Origin: Deltaproteobacteria bacterium
Lineage (GTDB): Bacteria > Myxococcota_A > Polyangia > Polyangiales > Ga0077539
DNA length: 64,000 nucleotides
Assembly (NCBI GenBank): GCA_016704445.1
Contig: JADJAE010000007.1
Location: 124,001-188,000, forward strand
Direction: 5' to 3'
Shown: piece by piece, positions 58,831-64,000 of the stretch
How positions within the stretch are numbered: the stretch's first letter is position 1
Layout of the letters: every line of letters begins with the position of its first letter
The notes under the pieces: model-generated
Told to the model about the DNA's origin: nothing
Database searches by the model: none
The model's input: the letters and a program-made list of their open reading frames with translations, nothing else
Program-made: the position numbers and the translations under genes

Positions 58831-59967
58831 TCACCCCTTGCGAGGGGCCGCCGCGGCGCGCTCGATCTTCTCCATCAGGCCTTGGTCCCGCTCGGTCACC
58901 AGGTTGATCACCACGCCCGGTCGCCCGGCGCGGGCCGTGCGCCCTACGCGGTGGAGGTAGGCATCGAGCTCCTCGGGGAGGTGGTAGTTGATCACCCGCC
59001 CGACGTGCTCGACGTCGAGGCCTCGCGCCGCGAGGTCGGTGGAGACCAGCAGGTCGACCGTTCCGTCGCGGAAGGCCTTGAGGTTGGCGCGACGCTCGAT
59101 CTTGTCCATCTCGCCCCGGTAGACCGCGCACTCGCGGCCCATCTCGCGGAGGTCCTCGACGAGCTGGTCGCACTGCTTGCGGGTGTTGGCGAAGATCAGC
59201 GTCCCCCCGGTGACCTTCTCCGCCAGCAGCGTCCGCAGGATGGGGTGACGCTTCCCGCCGTGGACCGTGCGGTTGACCGTGGTGAGGCTCGGCACGACCC
59301 GGTGGCTCCCTTCGCTGCGCAGCACCACCGCGTCGGCGAAGAGCCGGCCGATGAGGTCTTGCACCCCGGGGGGGACGGTGGCGGAGAAGAGCGCGAGCTG
59401 GCGCTCCGCGGGGCACGCTCCGACGATGCGCTCCGCGTCGGGGAGGAAGCCCGGGTCGAGCATCTGGTCGACCTCGTCGAAGACCAGGACGCGCACGTCG
59501 CCGAGGTCGACGAGCTCGCGGTCGAGGAGCTTGATCAGCCGGCCCGGCGTGGCCACCAGCACCTCGAAGACCCCGTGGATGTTGCGCCGGGCGACCTCCA
59601 TGGTGGTGCCGCCGAGCAGCGAGCGCACCCGCAGCCGGGTGGTGTGGGTGAAGCGCTTGAAGACCCGGGTGACCTGCTCCCCGAGCTCCCTCGTGGGGAC
59701 GATCACGATGGCGCGGGGCTTCGCGTCGCCCTCCACGGCCTGGCCGCCGTCCTCCAGGGACTTGAGGGCGTTGAGCACCGGCAGCACGTAGGCCAGGGTC
59801 TTTCCGCCGCCGGTCTCGGCCACGCCCACCACCGAGCGCCCCGCGAGCAGCAGCGGCAGCGCCCGGCGCTGGATCTCCGTCGGGGTGACGAAGCCCTGCT
59901 CCTTCAGCGAGGCTTGCAGGGAGGCGATGAGGTCGAAGTCGGTGAACGCGCTCGGGGAGGTGGCCAT
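58831..59967 (-). CDS. DEAD-box ATP-dependent RNA helicase
   Basis: The 378-residue core helicase carries motif I AETGGGKT, Ia PTRELGEQV, Ib TPGR, motif III SAT, motif V ARGLDVEHV and motif VI HRVGRTARAG. Motif II reads DEVD (VLVFDEVDQMLD) instead of DEAD. The C-terminal extension is very short, as in small RhlE-like helicases. A role in RNA remodelling or ribosome assembly is inferred from the family. ATG 59967 gives the normal Q-motif N-terminus (FTDFDLIASLQASLKEQGF). Confidence 0.92.
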   Translation of the reverse strand: MATSPSAFTDFDLIASLQASLKEQGFVTPTEIQRRALPLLLAGRSVVGVAETGGGKTLAYVLPVLNALKSLEDGGQAVEGDAKPRAIVIVPTRELGEQVTRVFKRFTHTTRLRVRSLLGGTTMEVARRNIHGVFEVLVATPGRLIKLLDRELVDLGDVRVLVFDEVDQMLDPGFLPDAERIVGACPAERQLALFSATVPPGVQDLIGRLFADAVVLRSEGSHRVVPSLTTVNRTVHGGKRHPILRTLLAEKVTGGTLIFANTRKQCDQLVEDLREMGRECAVYRGEMDKIERRANLKAFRDGTVDLLVSTDLAARGLDVEHVGRVINYHLPEELDAYLHRVGRTARAGRPGVVINLVTERDQGLMEKIERAAAAPRKG

Positions 59968-60013
59968 TGGATGGGCGCACCTTCGCACGGCGCGAGGGGC
60001 GGCGCCCGCGTCT

Positions 60014-60583
60014 CTATTTCTTCCGCTGCGGCTTCGTGGTGAGGTCGATGGCGGCCTGGATGCCCTGCCCCACCGCGAGCTCGAGCACGTCCGCCGCGCG
60101 CGCGAGCAGCGCGTCGAGCGTGGCGCCCTCCTCCTTGTTGAAGCCGCTGAGCACGTAGGCGTCCACCGGACCGGCGGCAGGGCGGCCGATGCCGATGCGC
60201 AGCCGGGCGTAGTCCGCGCCGATGCTGGCGGTGATGTCCCGCAGCCCGTTGTGCCCTCCGTGGCCGCCGCCCTGCTTGGCGCGCAGCTCGGCGTAGGGAA
60301 GCTCCAGCTCGTCGTGCACCACCAGGATGTCCGCGGGCTTGAGCCCCATCGACTGCACGGTCTTCAGCACCGCGCGCCCCGAGAGGTTCATGAACGACTG
60401 CGGCTTGAGCAGCGCCACGTCCCGTCCGGCGATCATGGCGCGCGACAGCAGGCCGGAGTTCTTCTCCCGCCACTCGCTCCCGAGCTGGCGGTCGTGCAGC
60501 GCGTCGAGCGCCATGAAGCCCACGTTGTGACGGTGGTAGCGGTACTGGGTTCCGGGGTTGCCGAGGCCGACGACGAGCTTCAT
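60014..60583 (-). CDS. pth: Peptidyl-tRNA hydrolase
   Basis: The 189-residue enzyme matches Pth: MKLVVGLGNPGTQYRYHRHN with the catalytic His in RHNVG, FMNLSGRAV, the catalytic-site Asp in VVHDELELP, and GGGHGGHNGLRDI. It releases peptides from peptidyl-tRNA in the cytoplasm and is essential in most bacteria. ATG 60583 is the family start. It is divergent from the epimerase gene, 44 bp away. Confidence 0.97.
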   Translation of the reverse strand: MKLVVGLGNPGTQYRYHRHNVGFMALDALHDRQLGSEWREKNSGLLSRAMIAGRDVALLKPQSFMNLSGRAVLKTVQSMGLKPADILVVHDELELPYAELRAKQGGGHGGHNGLRDITASIGADYARLRIGIGRPAAGPVDAYVLSGFNKEEGATLDALLARAADVLELAVGQGIQAAIDLTTKPQRKK

Positions 60584-60627
60584 GCGGGGCGCGCAGTGTG
60601 CCCTCCGCCCGCGGTATCGTCCACGCG

Positions 60628-61653
60628 ATGCGCCCACTGGACACGGCCGACCTCGACGCCACCCTCGACCAGGCCCGAGACGCCTTCGTCGCCCTCGACG
60701 GCGCACGGATCTTCCTCACCGGCGCCACCGGCTTCTACGGGGTGTGGCTGCTGGAGACGCTCGCCCACGCCCGGCGGGCGCTCGACCTCCACATCGACGC
60801 GGTGGTGCTCTCCCGCGATCCCTCCCGCGTCGTCGCCCGGCTGCCGCACCTCGGAGCGCACCCGTGGCTGCGCCTCCACCAGGGCGACGCGCGCGACTTC
60901 GCGACCCCGGAGGGGAGCTTCTCGCACATCGTCCACGCGGCGACCTCCACGAGCTACGCCCCTGGCGTGGTGGAAGACCCGCTCGACACCATCGACGTGG
61001 TGGTCGAAGGCACCCGGCGGGCGCTCTCCATGGCCCGCGAGAAGGGCGTCCGTCGGCTGCTCTTCACCAGCTCGGGGGCCGTGTACGGGCGGCAGCCCGA
61101 GGGCATCACCCACCTCCCCGAAGACTTCCCCGGCGCCCCCGACACCATGGACCTCCGCAGCGCCTACGGTCACGCCAAGCGCCTCGCGGAGCACCTCTGC
61201 GCGCAGGCCCGCGGGCTCGACGCGGTGATCGCCCGGGGCTTCGCCTTCGTGGGTCCGCACCTGCCCCTCGATGTACACTTCGCCATCGGCAATTTCCTCC
61301 GCGACGGCTTGGCGGGAAGGCCCATCGTGGTGTCGAGCGACGGCAGCCCGATGCGCTCCTACCTCCACGGGAGCGACCTCGCGGCGTGGCTCTGGGTGAT
61401 GCTCGCGCGAGGCGTCGGGTCGCGGCCCTACAACCTCGGCAGCGACGACGACCGCCGGCTGGGCGAGGTCGCCGAGCGCGTCGGGGCGCTGCTCGGGGTG
61501 CCGGTGGAGATCCGCGGGAAGAGCGATCCGACGGCGGCGAGGCATCGCTATGTCCCGAGCGTGGAGAGGGCGAGGAGCGAGCTCGGGCTCTCGGTGACGG
61601 TGGGTCTCGACGAGGCGATCGTGCGCACCGCGCGCTGGCACCGCGGCGGTTGA
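60628..61653 (+). CDS. NAD-dependent epimerase/dehydratase (extended SDR)
   Basis: The 341-residue protein has the Rossmann motif LTGATGFYGVW, the strand HIVHAAT, catalytic Ser in FTSSGAVYG and Tyr/Lys in SAYGHAKRLAEH. These are typical of nucleotide-sugar epimerases/dehydratases. It probably acts in surface-polysaccharide or lipopolysaccharide sugar synthesis; the substrate is not determinable. Other sugar genes are absent nearby. A rhodanese gene follows 38 bp downstream. Confidence 0.9.
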   Translation: MRPLDTADLDATLDQARDAFVALDGARIFLTGATGFYGVWLLETLAHARRALDLHIDAVVLSRDPSRVVARLPHLGAHPWLRLHQGDARDFATPEGSFSHIVHAATSTSYAPGVVEDPLDTIDVVVEGTRRALSMAREKGVRRLLFTSSGAVYGRQPEGITHLPEDFPGAPDTMDLRSAYGHAKRLAEHLCAQARGLDAVIARGFAFVGPHLPLDVHFAIGNFLRDGLAGRPIVVSSDGSPMRSYLHGSDLAAWLWVMLARGVGSRPYNLGSDDDRRLGEVAERVGALLGVPVEIRGKSDPTAARHRYVPSVERARSELGLSVTVGLDEAIVRTARWHRGG

Positions 61654-61691
61654 CAGCCCGACGCGGCGCGACCCATAGCAGCGGGAAATCT

Positions 61692-62117
61692 ATGGTCAGG
61701 CGGATCTCTCCACACGAAGCGCGCGAGCTGGTCGAGGCGCAGGGATATGTCTACGTCGACGTGCGCTCCGTCGCGGAGTTCGAGGGGGGCCACCCCGAGG
61801 GGGCGTACAACGTCCCCTTCATGGACGTAGGGGCCTCGGGGATGGTCGCCAACGGGGCCTTCGTCGCGGTGATGGAGAAGGTCTTCCCGAAGGACGCGAA
61901 GCTGGTGCTCGGCTGCCTGTCGGGAGTGCGCAGCGTGAGGGCGTGCGCGGCGCTCGAGGCCGCGGGCTTCACCGGGCTCACCGAGCAGCGCGCGGGCTGG
62001 GGCGGAGCGAAGGACACCTTCGGTCGACTGATCGAGCCGGGCTGGTCGGGGGCGGGCCTGCCCAGCGCCGCGGGCCCTGATCCCGAGCGCGGCTACGAGG
62101 CCATCAAGCGTCGCTGA
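61692..62117 (+). CDS. Rhodanese-domain protein
   Basis: The 141-residue single-domain protein has the rhodanese markers YVYVDVRSVAEFEGGHPEGAYNVP and the active-site loop LGCLSGVRSVRA with catalytic Cys. It is likely a sulfurtransferase or persulfide carrier in the cytoplasm. The C-terminal tail (GYEAIKRR) is short. It probably shares a transcript with the epimerase gene. Confidence 0.9.
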   Translation: MVRRISPHEARELVEAQGYVYVDVRSVAEFEGGHPEGAYNVPFMDVGASGMVANGAFVAVMEKVFPKDAKLVLGCLSGVRSVRACAALEAAGFTGLTEQRAGWGGAKDTFGRLIEPGWSGAGLPSAAGPDPERGYEAIKRR

Positions 62118-62129
62118 CGCCTCCCGGGC

Positions 62130-63479
62130 TCAGTGCGTGGCGAGCGCCCTCCGCGAGCGCGACTGCCACCGCCAGAGGAGCCCCATCGCCGTCGCGGCGA
62201 GGCCCGTGGCGAGCCCGATCCACAGCCCGACGGCTCCCCATCCGAGCCCGAAGGCCAGCGCGCAGCCGACGGGCAGGCCCACCGCCCAGTGGCCCACCAG
62301 GTTGGCCACCAGCGAGCTCACGGTCTCGCCGAGGCCCCGCAGCACGCCCGCCAGCGTGACCTGGGCCCCGTCGAAGAGCTGGAAGAAGCCCGCCACCAGC
62401 AGCAGCTGCCTCGCCAGCGCCGTCACCTCCGGGTCGAGCTGGAAGGCCGCCAGGATCAGCTTCCATCCCAGCACCATCGCCACCGCCGAGGTGGCCATGC
62501 AGCCGACCCCGAGGCCCACGGCGCTCCAGCCGGCCAGCCTCGCGCCCTCCGCGTCGCCGCGTCCGATGGCCTGACCCACGCGCACCGTCCCAGCGGCCGA
62601 GATGCCCATCGGCACCATGAACGCGAAGCTCGCGATCTGGAGCACCACCTGATGCGCCGCCGCAGGAACCGCCCCCAGCCTCGCGGCCAGCACCGTCGCC
62701 AGCGAGAACACTCCCCCCGCGAAGAGGAGCTGCAGCCCCGCGGGCACCCCAAGGCGCACCAGCGCGCGGAGGCTCTGGGGGTGCGGGGCGAACGACCTCC
62801 ACCACCGGGGGTGAGAGCTCACCGTCCAGAAGAGCAGCACCACCAGCATGAAGATCCGGGAGAGGTTGGTGGCCCACGCCGATCCGACGATGCCCAGCGC
62901 CGGGGCGCCGAGCCTCCCTTGGATCAACGCGTAGCAGCCGAGCGCGTTGATGACGTTGGCCATGAGCAGCACCACGGTGCCCGGCCCGGTGGCGCCGACG
63001 GCCTGGAGGGTCTGGCGCAGCGCGATGAAGAGCAGCGCCGGGGGAAGGCTCCAGGCCACGGTCTTCAGGTACCTCCCCGCCAGCGGAACCAGCTCCGGCG
63101 CCGCCCCCAGCCGGTGCATCTGCCCGCTCGCGAAGAGCAGCGCTCCGGTGAGCGGCACCGAGATCACCGCGGCCAGCCACAGGCCCTGCACGGCGTAGCG
63201 GGCGACGTCCTCCTCGCGCCTCGCCCCGTAGGCGACGGACACCTCGTGGTCGAGGCCCATCAACAGCCCGATGCCGACGATGAAGGCCAGGCCGAAGAGC
63301 GATGAGCCGAGGCCCACGGCGCCGACGACGTTGCGCCCGAGGACGCCCACCATCGCGGTGTCGACCAGGGACATCAGCATCACCCCGAGCTGGCCGATGA
63401 CCACCGGCCAGGCCAGGCGGAAGGTCGGTCGCCAGTGGGTCTGGAGATCGCGGAAGCGCAGCGGCGGGAGCGGGTTCAC
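62130..63479 (-). CDS. MATE-family efflux transporter
   Basis: The 449-residue protein has about 12 helices and the MATE repeats (WPVVIGQLGVMLMSLVDTAMVG, then ANVINALGCYALI, and in the second half HQVVLQIASFAFMVPMGISAAGTVRVGQAIG). It starts at a GTG overlapping the P450 stop (GTGA at 63476-63479), so the two are co-translated. Drug or metabolite export driven by Na+ or H+ is the family role. Linkage to a P450 suggests it exports that enzyme's product, which is inference. Confidence 0.92.
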   Translation of the reverse strand: MNPLPPLRFRDLQTHWRPTFRLAWPVVIGQLGVMLMSLVDTAMVGVLGRNVVGAVGLGSSLFGLAFIVGIGLLMGLDHEVSVAYGARREEDVARYAVQGLWLAAVISVPLTGALLFASGQMHRLGAAPELVPLAGRYLKTVAWSLPPALLFIALRQTLQAVGATGPGTVVLLMANVINALGCYALIQGRLGAPALGIVGSAWATNLSRIFMLVVLLFWTVSSHPRWWRSFAPHPQSLRALVRLGVPAGLQLLFAGGVFSLATVLAARLGAVPAAAHQVVLQIASFAFMVPMGISAAGTVRVGQAIGRGDAEGARLAGWSAVGLGVGCMATSAVAMVLGWKLILAAFQLDPEVTALARQLLLVAGFFQLFDGAQVTLAGVLRGLGETVSSLVANLVGHWAVGLPVGCALAFGLGWGAVGLWIGLATGLAATAMGLLWRWQSRSRRALATH

Positions 63480-64000
63480 GGGGTCGTGGGAGCGGGGTCG
63501 TGGGCGGGGTCGTGGTCGGACTTCGGGGCGGCGCGCAGCACCACCCGCACCCCGTGGGCGGGGCGGAGGGTGATCGCGGGCCTCGCGGCGATGCGGGCGC
63601 TCGGGGCCAGCGTGACCTCGAAGCGCCGGGCGAAGGTCGAGAGCAGCAGCACCGACTCCATCATGGCGAAGGCGTTGCCGATGCAGATGCGGGGACCGCC
63701 CCCGAAGGGGAAGTACTGAAACTTGTGGAGGCGCTTCGCGAGCCCGTCGAGCCAGCGGTCGGGGTGGAAGCGGTCGGGCTCGCTGAACCACCGCTCATCG
63801 CGGTGCACCGACCAGGGGCTCAGGAAGATGGCGAGGCCCTTGGGGTAGCGGCGGCCTCCCAGCTCGAAGTCCTCGAGCGCCTCTCGGCCGATGGCCCACG
63901 CCGGCGGGTGCAGCCGCATCGACTCCTGCACCACCGCCTCGGCGTAGACCAGCTTCGGAACATCCCCGTAGGCGAGCGGTCGTCCCGACGCCACAGCATC
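63476..64000 (-). CDS. Cytochrome P450, C-terminal part (cut by window)
   Basis: About 175 C-terminal residues are visible; the gene continues past the window end. The ExxR motif is in ESMRLHPP. The PERF-like segment is PDRFHPDRW, and the heme-binding loop is FPFGGGPRICIGNAFAMME with the Cys ligand. This pattern fits bacterial CYP102/CYP4-like class members. It oxidises an unknown hydrophobic substrate. The tail is Asp/His/Pro-rich (KSDHDPAHDPAP). It is coupled to the MATE exporter. Confidence 0.95.
   Translation of the reverse strand, partial: DAVASGRPLAYGDVPKLVYAEAVVQESMRLHPPAWAIGREALEDFELGGRRYPKGLAIFLSPWSVHRDERWFSEPDRFHPDRWLDGLAKRLHKFQYFPFGGGPRICIGNAFAMMESVLLLSTFARRFEVTLAPSARIAARPAITLRPAHGVRVVLRAAPKSDHDPAHDPAPTTP

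Overview
The window looks like chromosome from a high-GC myxobacterium, most plausibly an order Polyangiales / Sandaracinaceae-type organism. This is an inference from style, not from a marker gene. The signs are very high GC, many lipoproteins with an Asp/Ala/Thr-rich linker after the lipobox Cys, cysteine-rich lipoproteins built from 'NGCE...HCGxCGxxC' repeats, a kinase-TPR protein, an AgmX/PglI-type domain and an FHA sigma-54 activator. No rRNA, tRNA, CRISPR array or recognisable transposase was seen.

Layout. 1-9.8 kb: kinase-TPR protein, a Cys/Gly-rich lipoprotein, a SRPBCC protein and an MscS channel with a cyclic-nucleotide-binding domain. 10-15.6 kb: an AlbA_2/ATPase regulator followed by a direct repeat, a LolD/MacB-like ABC operon and a frameshifted PAS-GAF histidine kinase. 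15.6-33.9 kb: a run of predicted lipoproteins and secreted proteins (IgGFc-binding-like, esterase, two CehA/McbA-type metallohydrolases, methyltransferase, OmpA-like, Cys-rich LamG protein, ferritin-like protein). 34-35.4 kb: an MFS transporter. 35.4-40.5 kb: a lower-GC accessory island bracketed by 39-bp inverted repeats (35/39 identical). It carries an endonuclease-like gene, an XRE regulator with an AT-hook tail, two secreted proteins, a nucleoside-phosphorylase operon and a UvrD helicase remnant. 40.5-49.2 kb: more lipoproteins, including an AgmX/DUF4139 fusion, and a 780-bp intergenic nest of palindromes. 49.2-52.2 kb: an FHA/sigma-54 activator translationally coupled to a rhomboid protease, a PH-like membrane protein and a thiopurine methyltransferase. 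52.2-58.4 kb: a 2069-residue Cys-rich repeat lipoprotein, then a second long hairpin of the same family as the first. 58.8-64 kb: housekeeping genes (DEAD-box helicase, peptidyl-tRNA hydrolase, epimerase, rhodanese), a MATE exporter and a P450 cut by the window end.

How it fits together. Much of the coding capacity goes to the cell envelope: lipoproteins, a lipoprotein-type ABC transporter whose periplasmic domain carries the same kind of Cys-rich module, and regulators of envelope or stress responses. Four genes are broken by small indels at homopolymers or dinucleotide repeats (near 15022, several places in 23.2-26.1 kb, 35668 and 49821). Because of this, consensus error must be weighed against real decay. 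The most system-like unexplained pieces are the inverted-repeat island at 35.4-40.5 kb and the two long hairpins that share a conserved core.
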